A DNA stretch of 64,000 nt from Cytophagales bacterium (GCA_013298125.1 JAAFJP010000008.1:1-64000); one strand, 5' to 3'. Positions 52,501 to 60,407 are shown, counted from the first letter of the stretch. Made by a program: numbers and translations. Notes: generated by a model from the sequence alone, not told the origin.

Positions 52501-55500
52501 AGTTGCAGGTACTTATCAGTTTGCTCTTACTTCTGCAAATGGATGTTCGGATACCGTGAAGGTTGTGAAAAATGTTGCTGCAAATGTAACAGCAACAGAT
52601 GTAAAAACTTGTATTGGAGGAGTTGCTAATTTGAAAGCAAATTCAACAACATTAGGAGCTACTTATTTTTGGTCGGGTCCAGTTAGCTTTACTTCAAGTC
52701 AGCAAAATCCTTCAATTGCTAATATTGCAAATAGTAATATGGGTAATTATACAGTAACAGTTACTTCACAAGATGGATGTACAGCTTCCGCAGTGGCAAA
52801 GGTTTCTCTACTAAATATCTCTGTATCATTAATTGCAGGAAAAACAGCTTATTGTGTAGGTGAAGATATTATTTTAAGAACATTCACTCCCGAAGCGGGA
52901 TACATATATGATTGGACTGGACCAAATAGTTTTAGTTCAATGAATACTTTGAATATCAGAATTCCAACAACACCAGCAAAAGTACAGCAAGGTGTATATT
53001 CAATGGCTATTACTGACCCAAGTGGTTGTTCGGCTGTTTCAACAATAAATATCACAGTTTCTGAATGTTTAAGTATCGGTAATTTAGTTTGGAATGATAC
53101 CAATAATGATGGATTAAATAATAACTCAGAAATAGGAGTAGGAGGTGCTCCAGTAAGACTTTTCAAAGCAACTTTAGACGGTGGAGGAAATCCAACAGAT
53201 GTACCAAATGGTGCTGCCATTGCCTCAACTACTACAAGCATAGTAGCTGGCAATGTAGGTAAATATTTATTTTCAGGATTGATTCCAGGATATTACATTG
53301 TAGAAATTGATGCCCCAACAGGATTCAAAACCAGTACAGGTACAAATGGTTCTGCAACTGGTACTTACGAACCAGCAAACAGCCCTAATAACGATGTGAA
53401 TGATAACGACGACGGAACTAAAATTACTGGTCAGACTATCAGAAGTAAAGCCATTGAATTAGGAAATTTCACAGAACCTACTGGCGATGGTGACTTAACT
53501 ACTGGAACTGATGCAGACAAAAATTCAAATTTAACGATTGATTTTGGTATTTTTAAAGCTGCACAAATCGGTGATTTAGTTTGGTCAGATACCAATAAAG
53601 ACGGTATTCAGCAAGCGTCAGAAACAGCAGGTGTTCCAAATGTTATCATAAAATTATATGATGGTACAGGAACAACCCTGATTGCAACAACAACATCTGA
53701 TGCAAACGGAAATTATACTTTTGATAATGTTATCCCAGGTACATACACAGTCGAATTTGTTAAATCTTCAATCGGAGCAGGAAATAATTTCTCTCCAAAA
53801 GGTGCAGGAACTGACCCATTGAAAAATAGTGATGCTGACCCTGTAACAGGTAAATCATCTCCTTTCACAGTAACAGAAGGACAAACGAATTTGGGAATCA
53901 ATGCAGGAGTTATAGGTGAATGTCCTGGCTCAACCACTGGAACAATCACAGTACCAAGTCTTTGTGTAGGGCAATCAGTAACATTGAAAGCCATAAGTTC
54001 TGACCCATTGGCAACGTATTCATGGTCTAAATCACCAGCAGGATTTACAGCAACGACACAAGAAGTAACGATTCCAAACTTGACAGTTGCTAACTCAGGA
54101 ACTTACTCAGTTTTGATTACGAATTCTAACGCTTGTACTTCGGCTTTGACTGCCAATGTGGTTGTTAATCCAATACCAACCGTTTCAGCAACAGGCATAG
54201 AAATCTGTCAAGGAACTACTGGAAAATTAACCGCATCAGGTGCAACTACTTACGCATGGACTGGTGCTAATAGTTTTACAGCAACAGGTTCACAAGTCTC
54301 TGTAACACAAGCGGGAGTATATACTGTAACAGGAACATCAAACGGGTGTACTGCCAATGCAACAGCGAGTGTAACAGTAAACCTAAATCCAACATTAACT
54401 GCCACAGGTGCAGCAATATGTTTAGGAGGAAGTGGTACAGTTTCAGTATTACCAGCAGGATTAACATATGCTTGGGTGGGTCCAAATGGCTTTGCAAGTA
54501 CACAACAAACGGCTTCTATAACGAACGCAATCGCCTCTAATCAAGGTACTTATACAGTAAATGTTACTAACGCAAAAGGTTGTTCTTCAACGGCAACAGT
54601 CTCAGTAACGGTAGGAGTTGCACTGACAGTAACCCCAACCAGTAACAGTCCAGTTTGTCAAGGTTCACGTTTAGAATTAACAATAAATGGAGGTACGGGA
54701 GCGAAATACTTATGGACAAGTCCATCAGGAGTAACAAGTACGATGCAGACACCATTCAATAATGGAGCAACTGCAATCGACAGTGGAGTTTGGACAGTAG
54801 CAGTAGAAAATGCAGATGGATGTAAAGGAGTTGGTTCAACTACAGTTGTTATAAATCCATTACCTACAAACGTTACAGCAACGGCATCAGCCCCAACGTG
54901 TGCAGGAGGAAATATCACGCTTACAGCAACGCCAGCAGGTGCCAAGTCTTACGAATGGTCTGGAACTCCAACATTCAGTTCGACAGTACAAAATCCAACT
55001 TTGACTTCGCCAGTAGCAGGTAATTATACTTTCACAGTAAAAGTTACTAACAACGAAGGATGTACAGCCGTAGCGACTACCGCAACAACGATTTTTGCAA
55101 CACCAACAGCAACAGCAAGTTCAAACTCTCCTGTATGTTTTGGTCAGAGTATTCAATTAGGTGTAACAACAAATGGAACTAAGTTTGCATGGTCAGGACC
55201 AAGTTTTACTTCAACTTCTCAATCACCAATAATTGCTAATGCAACAGCAGCGAAAGCGGGAGTTTATACAGTAGTCGTAACAAATGCAAATTCATGTTCA
55301 GTAACAGCAACGACAACAGTAACGGTAAATTCACAACTAAATGCTGGTAATGACATCTCAATTTGTGAACCAATAACAACGGCTCAATTACCGCTTATAG
55401 TAGGAACAAACTGGATATCGCAATCAACAAATCCAATTGGTGTGACAATAAACAATGCTACTGGACTTGTTTCTGGATTAAATTCCAACGGAACGTACGT

Positions 55501-57088
55501 ATTTATTGTCTCTAATGCGGGTGGATGTAAAGACACTGTAAATGTGTTCCGTAATCCTAAATTAGATGCAGGAAATGACAAAGTGATTTGTTCTCCAACA
55601 TCAACCGCTAAGTTATTAGCAACTTCAACAGGTCAAACTTGGAGATACTTTGCTAATGGTTCAACTGCCCCAGCACCAACAGTAAGTAGTGCAGGTAATG
55701 TATCAGGAATGACTCAGGACGGAACGTATTTATTCATATTAGAACAAACAGGAACACCAACATATTGTGCTGATACTGTGGGAGTTATTCGTAAGGCAGC
55801 ACCTAATGCAGGAATAGACCAAACAGGTGCATCTGGAATTTGCGAACCACAAACAACTGCAAAATTACAAGCCGCTGGTGCAAATCAAACTTGGACAGTA
55901 GCAAGTAACAGTACAGGTGCAGGAACAGTAGCGATAGATGCAACAGGAGCAATTACGAAAATGAATACCAACGGAACATACATCTTTGTATTGACCCAAG
56001 GCGATTGTTCAGATTCAATCAGAGTAGAACGTAAAGCTCGTCCAAATGCAGGAACTGACGTTGAGATTTGTGAACCAGAAACTACGGCAAAAGTAGCCGT
56101 TGCCACAACAGGATTTACATGGTCGGCAGCTTCTGGAAACCCAGCAACAGCATTGATTAATGCAAGCGGAAATATCAGCGGATTGACTTCAAACGGTGTT
56201 TATAACTTTGTACTAACAAGCGTAACAGGTTGTACAGATACGGTAAAAGTAACTCGTAACGGCAAACCAAACGCAGGAACAGATTTAGTAGGAAACAAAG
56301 GAATTTGTGAACCAGCAACTTTGGCAAACTTAACAGCAGCGACAACTGGCTTAGAATGGAAAGTAGGCAATAAACCTGCTGGAACAACACCAGTCATCAA
56401 CGCAACCACAGGAGCAATTACTGGAATGACCGCCAACGGTATCTATGAGTTTGTATTAGTAAACAAAACAACACTTTGTGCTGATACTATTAAAGTAGAA
56501 CGTTCAGCTAAACCAAGTGCAGGTGTTGATTTATCTTTCTGTGCTGACTCAACCAAGTACAAATTGCCAAATGCACCAGCAAATATGGTTTGGACATCAG
56601 TTCCAAGTAATCCATCAAGCACACAAATCGGTGGAGCAACGGGTGAGATTATCGGAATGACAGTTGTAGGAGATTATAATTTCGTATTGACCAACGCTTC
56701 AGGATGTACTGATACCGTAAAAGTAAGTCGTAAAGCCATTCCAGCTTTTGATGCAAAAACAGTTCAAGCAACGTGTACAACGGGAGCGGCAAATGCAGAT
56801 GGTCAATTAGTAGTCTCGGGATTTGATGTAGCTAACAAATATGATTTCTCAGAAGGAACATCATACACAGGTACAAAGACTTTTGCCACCGCAACTGCTA
56901 ATAGTACAATTCCAGCATCGGGAGTTATTGCTAACAACTTAGCAAACCCAACAGTAGAGAAAAGTTACACTGTCAGAATGTTTAATGCCAATGGATGTTA
57001 CACAGACAAAACAGTGAAATTGATAGAAAGAGCTTGTTTATGTAAACCAGACGTATGTTTACCATATTCATTCAAGAAGACAAAATAA
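49511..57088 (+). CDS. giant secreted SdrD-B-like protein C (2525 residues)
   Basis: Signal peptide (about 1-31, FTEINAQ), SdrD-like module (VTGKVFRDFDANGQQ), propeller-like region (about 150-650; GATWGMAYQRSSKFIF, LSDIEFDVDGSMILGFMDRAGHQLG) homologous to A and B, and SdrD-B (660-786). Three AG.D..IC-type repeats and an Ig-like domain follow, then two SdrD-B repeats (1187-1466), a run of Ig-like domains (1468-1940, YTVTVTNA-type ends), six more AG.D..IC repeats (1943-2408) and a beta domain shared with A. The end CKPDVCLPYSFKKTK is the shared tail. Each AG.D..IC repeat has two Cys, so disulfide-stabilised modules are likely. It is followed by the bipartite-box terminator. Confidence 0.82.
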   Translation: MKKSLRLRIVKALIPCFSLLLITSVFTEINAQNVTGKVFRDFDANGQQTATNPIEPSVAGVTVTAFKADGTPAGTATTAADGTYSIAVGTGSQVRIEFSNFPSAYYSGPKGLGSGTSVQFVNGGGTANLGINYPSDYCGVANPKLVTPCYINGTPLNGGTSGNDDAIVSVPYTPTGNGSKLPAGTNPSENGYLAKGKDVGATWGMAYQRSSKFIFTSALLKRHSGFGNGGPGAIYKIDNSGANPVASLFVDLNSDLGVSAGTDPRKPLSAADSIPKIKTQPSRDSTAFGLVGKMSLGDLDISDDEKTLWVINTFDRKLYELPIGSPAVKPTTKIAHTLPNPGCTNGVFRPWAVKFWRGKVYVGGVCTAENAGGTAADLKAYIYSFTPGSANPDNFTEVYNFKLDYPRGYTSVDGFNTTSSKTTSAAWKPWIAQWSDITNPLPDKATYNQTICPQPMLSDIEFDVDGSMILGFMDRAGHQLGSNNYSTLVTDFSTADPTVRNVYEGTSAGDILRVGLNADKVTYSLENNATVNGVVSGGNGQSPSQGPGNGEFYWQDMYPLSSDKNRPNGSIPTGQTNPDGGHQEISLGGIALFPGKNEVVETVFDPVNAFRAGGVRWFDNTTGASPRGYEIFGQDAGGLGVTFGKANGLGDLELLCNVQPIEVGNRMWNDTNKNGIQDAGEPVLTGVTVELWKGNTKIDTKTTDGTTGEYFFTDLTPNSAYEIRIPNVNGVSKQTQLAGLQPTTDNVSANSKDNIDSDVSVTGSNTYAAIAFNTGNAGENLHSLDAGFSCLPPNAKPNGQNVAICDPTSTFTGLTAASASETWGVVTTPANPATATINPTTGAVAGMTVNGTYRFVLSNTQGCSDTVSIVRGSIPMAGADKTICSPATTSIVNASTTGQVWTVTNKPSGTNPVIAADGKVTGLTVDGVYLFTISQGNCSDVVEIRRLARPNAGADLSTCGTSIIIKDQGSDTWAVVANPANPASATIDSFGEVTGMTVAGTYQFALTSANGCSDTVKVVKNVAANVTATDVKTCIGGVANLKANSTTLGATYFWSGPVSFTSSQQNPSIANIANSNMGNYTVTVTSQDGCTASAVAKVSLLNISVSLIAGKTAYCVGEDIILRTFTPEAGYIYDWTGPNSFSSMNTLNIRIPTTPAKVQQGVYSMAITDPSGCSAVSTINITVSECLSIGNLVWNDTNNDGLNNNSEIGVGGAPVRLFKATLDGGGNPTDVPNGAAIASTTTSIVAGNVGKYLFSGLIPGYYIVEIDAPTGFKTSTGTNGSATGTYEPANSPNNDVNDNDDGTKITGQTIRSKAIELGNFTEPTGDGDLTTGTDADKNSNLTIDFGIFKAAQIGDLVWSDTNKDGIQQASETAGVPNVIIKLYDGTGTTLIATTTSDANGNYTFDNVIPGTYTVEFVKSSIGAGNNFSPKGAGTDPLKNSDADPVTGKSSPFTVTEGQTNLGINAGVIGECPGSTTGTITVPSLCVGQSVTLKAISSDPLATYSWSKSPAGFTATTQEVTIPNLTVANSGTYSVLITNSNACTSALTANVVVNPIPTVSATGIEICQGTTGKLTASGATTYAWTGANSFTATGSQVSVTQAGVYTVTGTSNGCTANATASVTVNLNPTLTATGAAICLGGSGTVSVLPAGLTYAWVGPNGFASTQQTASITNAIASNQGTYTVNVTNAKGCSSTATVSVTVGVALTVTPTSNSPVCQGSRLELTINGGTGAKYLWTSPSGVTSTMQTPFNNGATAIDSGVWTVAVENADGCKGVGSTTVVINPLPTNVTATASAPTCAGGNITLTATPAGAKSYEWSGTPTFSSTVQNPTLTSPVAGNYTFTVKVTNNEGCTAVATTATTIFATPTATASSNSPVCFGQSIQLGVTTNGTKFAWSGPSFTSTSQSPIIANATAAKAGVYTVVVTNANSCSVTATTTVTVNSQLNAGNDISICEPITTAQLPLIVGTNWISQSTNPIGVTINNATGLVSGLNSNGTYVFIVSNAGGCKDTVNVFRNPKLDAGNDKVICSPTSTAKLLATSTGQTWRYFANGSTAPAPTVSSAGNVSGMTQDGTYLFILEQTGTPTYCADTVGVIRKAAPNAGIDQTGASGICEPQTTAKLQAAGANQTWTVASNSTGAGTVAIDATGAITKMNTNGTYIFVLTQGDCSDSIRVERKARPNAGTDVEICEPETTAKVAVATTGFTWSAASGNPATALINASGNISGLTSNGVYNFVLTSVTGCTDTVKVTRNGKPNAGTDLVGNKGICEPATLANLTAATTGLEWKVGNKPAGTTPVINATTGAITGMTANGIYEFVLVNKTTLCADTIKVERSAKPSAGVDLSFCADSTKYKLPNAPANMVWTSVPSNPSSTQIGGATGEIIGMTVVGDYNFVLTNASGCTDTVKVSRKAIPAFDAKTVQATCTTGAANADGQLVVSGFDVANKYDFSEGTSYTGTKTFATATANSTIPASGVIANNLANPTVEKSYTVRMFNANGCYTDKTVKLIERACLCKPDVCLPYSFKKTK

Positions 57089-57134
57089 AGTGTATCTCGA
57101 TTCAACAGAATCGGAATTCCTTAAAAATACTAAT

Positions 57135-57192
57135 AAAACAAAGTAAGGAATAGAGTGCGGAAAGCATAATCTCTTTGAGGTTATGCTTTTTT
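57135..57192 (+). terminator. bipartite box with hairpin terminator, copy 2
   Basis: AAAACAAAGTAAGGA (57135-57149), 8 nt, then CGGAAAGC (57158-57165) leads into the stem AAAGCATAA/TTATGCTTT (57161-57169 and 57181-57189) and a T run. It ends giant gene C. The stem sequence differs from copy 1 at 32612-32670 while pairing is kept. Confidence 0.8.
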
Positions 57193-57238
57193 GTTTTATG
57201 TTAAGTGAAAAGGCTTTTTGGAACTGAGTTCAAAATTA

Positions 57239-57604
57239 TTAATCTAATATTCTCGTACCCCTCTTTTGCATATTCAAAGCAACTTGCATAGTATTCCAAG
57301 TAGCAATTGCCTCAATACGCTCTTGAACTTTTCGTTGAATTTTAACCAAGGCAAGGTCATAATTATTCTGGGCATTGAGCCAAAAATCAGCGGAGACTCC
57401 AAGGGCAGCTTCTATCAAAACAGCCACCTCTGCATTTATAGCACGTTTGCCCTTAATAATTTCATTCAATTGAGATTTTTGCATCCCAATTTGTTGAGCA
57501 AAAGCCTGTTGTTTGATGGCTCTTGCTTCCAATTCATCTGCCAAAATTTCCCCAGGGTGTGTGGCGGAGATTGGTGTTAATTCAGAAATATGGATTGATT
57601 TCAT
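57239..57604 (-). CDS. higA: HigA family addiction-module antitoxin (orphan)
   Basis: 121 residues with an XRE-type helix-turn-helix. The signature HPGEILADELEARAIKQQAFAQQIGMQKSQLNEIIKGKRAI is followed by VLIEAALGVSADFWLNAQ, diagnostic of HigA/VapI antitoxins. HigA normally neutralises HigB, an mRNA-cutting RelE-like toxin, and represses its own operon. No higB-like gene lies upstream or downstream; the esterase precedes it. It is therefore an orphan regulator or remnant. A perfect 38-nt palindrome 61 nt upstream is a plausible binding site. Confidence 0.85.
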   Translation of the reverse strand: MKSIHISELTPISATHPGEILADELEARAIKQQAFAQQIGMQKSQLNEIIKGKRAINAEVAVLIEAALGVSADFWLNAQNNYDLALVKIQRKVQERIEAIATWNTMQVALNMQKRGTRILD

Positions 57605-57664
57605 AAATTTAATCAGCTAAAATTTGATTCTGGAATAATATTTCCATTGATAGAACAATTAGTG

Positions 57665-57702
57665 GTTATTAATAATTCACAAATTTGTGAATTATTAATA
57701 AC
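57665..57702. promoter_or_regulatory. 38-nt perfect palindrome upstream of higA
   Basis: GTTATTAATAATTCACAAA followed immediately by its exact reverse complement. It lacks a T run in the direction of the esterase gene, so it is more likely an operator, perhaps for HigA, than a terminator. It lies between the esterase stop and higA start. Confidence 0.6.
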
Positions 57703-57733
57703 TTTTTAAAATTTTTCGAGTTTATTTTTGAAA

Positions 57734-58648
57734 TTATTTCCCTAACCACCCCATCGACTCCATCCAATTCTGTACGTTACTCATCCATTTCTCCTTAGTC
57801 GTTTTATTATTCATCCCAAAACCATGACCTCCTTTTGGATAAACTACTAAACTCGCAGATACCCCATTTTTCTGACAGGCTTCATAATAGGCTAACGAAT
57901 TCTTTACAGGTACCGCCATATCATCGCCCGCATGAATGAGCATGGCTGGTGGTGTATCTTTTGTAACTTGGGTTTCGTTTGAATATAATTCAACCAAATC
58001 TGGCGTAGGCGTTTTGCCAATCAATTGGTCGGCAGAACCACGATGTCCAAATTCCTTGAAACTGATTACTGGATAAACCAAAATAGAAAAATCGGGTCTG
58101 ACGTTGGTTTCATCCGCATTTTCGCCCACAGGTTTCATAAAGTGAGTAGAGGCAGTAGCTGCCAAATGCCCACCCGCCGAAAATCCCATGATACCGATTC
58201 TATTAGGATTGATACCATATTTCAAAGCATCTTTCCGTACCATCCTGATTGCCTGTTGGGCATCTTGAAGCGGTGCAATCGTTCTATTGATTTGAGCTTT
58301 TTCATTCGGAATTCTGTATTTCAACACAAAAGCCGTAACGCCCATTTTGTTAAATACTTTTGCAATATCCGACCCTTCATGTGAAGCTGCCAAAATCCAA
58401 TAACCTCCTCCTGGACAGATAATTACGGATGTTCCATTAGATTTTCCTTTCTCGGGTGCATAGACTGTAAGGGTCGGAACAGTTACCTCTGAAATAATTA
58501 GAATCCCATCTTTATTTATTTCCGATTTTTGGGTATTAGGTACAGCAATTGAATTAGGAACACCACTCAGATATAAGGGCATTTCTTGTTGGGCATGACT
58601 ATTAGTTACTGACATAAATAGACCAATTGTAAAAAATATTTTGTTCAT
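57734..58648 (-). CDS. secreted alpha/beta-hydrolase (acetyl-esterase type)
   Basis: 304 residues with a signal peptide (FFTIGLFMSVTNSHAQQ). The oxyanion-hole region CPGGGYWILAASHEG and the nucleophile elbow GFSAGGHLA (Ser near residue 155) are typical of BD-FAE/acetylxylan-esterase-like hydrolases. The acid and base are in HAGDDMAVPV and KGGHGFGM. These proteins deacetylate hemicellulose or cut small esters in the periplasm. No other carbohydrate-active gene lies next to it. The two downstream motifs are correctly spaced, so it should be active. Confidence 0.88.
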   Translation of the reverse strand: MNKIFFTIGLFMSVTNSHAQQEMPLYLSGVPNSIAVPNTQKSEINKDGILIISEVTVPTLTVYAPEKGKSNGTSVIICPGGGYWILAASHEGSDIAKVFNKMGVTAFVLKYRIPNEKAQINRTIAPLQDAQQAIRMVRKDALKYGINPNRIGIMGFSAGGHLAATASTHFMKPVGENADETNVRPDFSILVYPVISFKEFGHRGSADQLIGKTPTPDLVELYSNETQVTKDTPPAMLIHAGDDMAVPVKNSLAYYEACQKNGVSASLVVYPKGGHGFGMNNKTTKEKWMSNVQNWMESMGWLGK

Positions 58649-58712
58649 AATTATTGAAATTTATTTGAAGAAATATCTATAAACTATTGAAAATGAATTG
58701 ATTAAAAAACTA

Positions 58713-58767
58713 CAATCCCGAATCCCTATTCCCCGAATCCCTATTTCCCTAATTCCCAATCCCCAAA
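58713..58767. repeat. heptamer repeat (ATTCCC / CCCTAAT type)
   Basis: Degenerate tandem units related to AATCCCTA and AATTCCC lie upstream of the hslV promoter. Same family as 8442-8487 and the rnpB insertion. Confidence 0.75.
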
Positions 58768-58793
58768 TTTATCCAAATGTACCATTTAGCTAA

Positions 58794-58801
58794 TATCTTT
58801 G
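58794..58801 (+). promoter_or_regulatory. hslV -7 element
   Basis: TATCTTTG, a TAnnTTTG match, lies 18 nt before the hslV ATG at 58819. This supports the shorter start. Confidence 0.55.
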
Positions 58802-58818
58802 CAAAAATTAAAATTATT

Positions 58819-59358
58819 ATGGAAAGAATCAGATCAACAACCGTCTTGGCGGTCGTACATAACGGAGAGGTAGCCATTGGTGCAGACGGACAGGCAACGA
58901 TGGGGGCAACCGTAGCGAAAAATCATGTCAAGAAAATTCGTAAAATGTTAGATGGTAAAATCATTACAGGTTTTGCGGGTTCAACTGCCGATGCTTTTAC
59001 GCTTTTAGAACGTTTTGAAGAAAAACTAAACGCTTACGGAGGCAACATGAAAAGAGCCAGTATTGAATTGGCAAAAGACTGGCGTACAGACCGTTACCTC
59101 CGAAAATTAGAGGCAATGATGATTGTAGCCAATAAAGAAGAAACCCTAATCATCTCAGGAACTGGCGATGTTCTCGAACCCGAAAACGGTATTGCTTCAA
59201 TTGGCTCAGGTAGCAATTATGCCCAATCTGCGGCAATGGCTTTGAAAAAACACGCCACCCATCTGACTGCCGAGGAAATGGTAAGAGAAGGACTAACGAT
59301 TGCGGCAGATATTTGTATTTATACAAATCATAATTTTATTATTGAAAAACCTGTGTAA
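58819..59358 (+). CDS. hslV: ATP-dependent protease peptidase subunit HslV
   Basis: About 179 residues from the ATG at 58819; the upstream in-frame start overlaps the promoter. The N-terminus [13 protein letters not shown] gives a short propeptide, with the catalytic Thr at residue 7 or 8, as in HslV/Clp[32 protein letters not shown] and [19 protein letters not shown] are family hallmarks. HslV forms a double hexamer that degrades unfolded proteins with the HslU ATPase. hslU is not in this window, so it must lie elsewhere. It is transcribed alone. Confidence 0.95.
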   Translation: MERIRSTTVLAVVHNGEVAIGADGQATMGATVAKNHVKKIRKMLDGKIITGFAGSTADAFTLLERFEEKLNAYGGNMKRASIELAKDWRTDRYLRKLEAMMIVANKEETLIISGTGDVLEPENGIASIGSGSNYAQSAAMALKKHATHLTAEEMVREGLTIAADICIYTNHNFIIEKPV

Positions 59359-59426
59359 GTTGAACTAAAATCCATTTAATCTTGTAACTTAGTAGAGTAA
59401 TAAAAATTGTTAAGTTATTGAGTCAT

Positions 59427-59570
59427 TAAGTTACGGAATTATAAAGAATTTGGCAAATTGCCCTTCCAATATCCATAGCGAGGGGTTTAAACCCCTCGCT
59501 ATGGATATTGGAAGGCTTTTATTGTTGAAATTAGTCTTTGTGCCAAATAGTTTATAGTTCCGTTAAGTTA
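59427..59570. repeat. nested inverted repeat (palindrome inside a hairpin element)
   Basis: The outer imperfect arms are TTACGGAATTATAAA / TTTATAGTTCCGTTAA and TTTGGCAAA / TTTGTGCCAAA. Between them lies a perfect 54-nt palindrome (59462-59515) with no loop. The arrangement suggests one repeat element inserted into the loop of another. Confidence 0.75.
59462..59515. repeat. 54-nt perfect palindrome
   Basis: The left half is CCTTCCAATATCCATAGCG followed by AGGGGTTT; the right half is its exact reverse complement. The centre GGGGTTTAAACCCC is an extrudable cruciform or strong RNA hairpin. It lies between hslV and the peroxiredoxin gene. Confidence 0.95.
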
Positions 59571-59631
59571 TTAAACCAAGAGGACACTAAACTTAACAAC
59601 TTGAAACTTATCAACTTAAAACTTTAAAGAT

Positions 59632-60267
59632 ATGTCATTAAGATTAGGAGACATTGCCCCAGATTTCACGGCAGAAACAACCCAAGGCACAATTAATTTC
59701 CATGAGTGGATTGGCGACTCATGGGCAATGTTATTTAGTCACCCCGCAGACTTCACGCCTGTATGTACGACTGAGTTAGGAAAAACAGCCCTTTTGAAAG
59801 GAGAATTTGAGAAAAAAGGCGTAAAAGTTGTAGCCGTTTCGGTGGACGATTTGGACTCACACAACAAATGGGTACCAGACATTGAGGAGATTAATAATGT
59901 AAAAATGAACTTCCCAATTATCGCTGATTCAAACCGTAATGTAGCAACATTATACGATATGATTCACCCAAACGCTTCTGAAAAAGCAACGGTGCGTTCG
60001 GTATTTATTATTGGACCTGATAAGAAAGTAAAATTAACTTTAACCTATCCAGCATCCACAGGACGCAATTTTCAAGAACTTTTAAGAGTAATTGATTCGT
60101 TACAATTGACAGCCAATTATCAAGTTGCAACCCCCGCCGACTGGAAAGATGGTGAAGATGTAATCATCACCCCAGCTGTAAAAACGGAAGATGCAGCCGC
60201 TAAATTTCCAAAAGGATTTACGATTGTGAAACCATATTTACGCACGACTCCACAACCGAATAAGTAA
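59632..60267 (+). CDS. 1-Cys peroxiredoxin (Prx6 family)
   Basis: 211 residues. The peroxidatic Cys is C45 in HPADFTPVCTTE, and there is no other Cys in the protein, so it is a 1-Cys enzyme. WVPDIEEI, FPIIAD, VFIIGPDKKVKLTLTYPASTGRNF and the C-terminal PADWKDGEDVII region are typical of Prx6. It reduces hydrogen peroxide and lipid hydroperoxides, probably using external thiols. The gene is monocistronic. Downstream is a hairpin and then the terminator-promoter overlap of the GH25 gene. Confidence 0.94.
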   Translation: MSLRLGDIAPDFTAETTQGTINFHEWIGDSWAMLFSHPADFTPVCTTELGKTALLKGEFEKKGVKVVAVSVDDLDSHNKWVPDIEEINNVKMNFPIIADSNRNVATLYDMIHPNASEKATVRSVFIIGPDKKVKLTLTYPASTGRNFQELLRVIDSLQLTANYQVATPADWKDGEDVIITPAVKTEDAAAKFPKGFTIVKPYLRTTPQPNK

Positions 60268-60273
60268 CGATTT

Positions 60274-60336
60274 TACTGTAGCTCGAAGTGACCGACGCTC
60301 GGTGGTACTTCGAGTAGAGGTAGAACGGATACAGTA
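60274..60336. repeat. hairpin after the peroxiredoxin gene
   Basis: CTCGAAGT (60282-60289) pairs with ACTTCGAG (60307-60314), ACCGA with TCGGT, and an outer TACTGTA with TACAGTA. No T run follows, so it is a repeat-type structure rather than the main terminator. Confidence 0.7.
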
Positions 60337-60341
60337 TTTAA

Positions 60342-60407
60342 AAACAAAAAAGGATTAGGAAATAGTTTGTATTTTTGTACAAATCATTCCCTAATCCTTT
60401 TTTGTTT
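60342..60407 (+). terminator. terminator enclosing the promoter of the GH25 gene
   Basis: A 22-nt arm at 60342-60363 pairs with 60386-60407 (core AAAAAAGGATTAGG / CCTAATCCTTTTTT), differing by one base. The right arm ends one nt before the ATG at 60409. A TATTTTTG -7 element (60370-60377) lies in the loop, so the same DNA terminates the upstream unit and starts the next. Confidence 0.75.
60370..60377 (+). promoter_or_regulatory. -7 element of the GH25 gene
   Basis: TATTTTTG matches TAnnTTTG and lies 32 nt before the ATG at 60409, within the loop of the upstream terminator. Confidence 0.55.
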
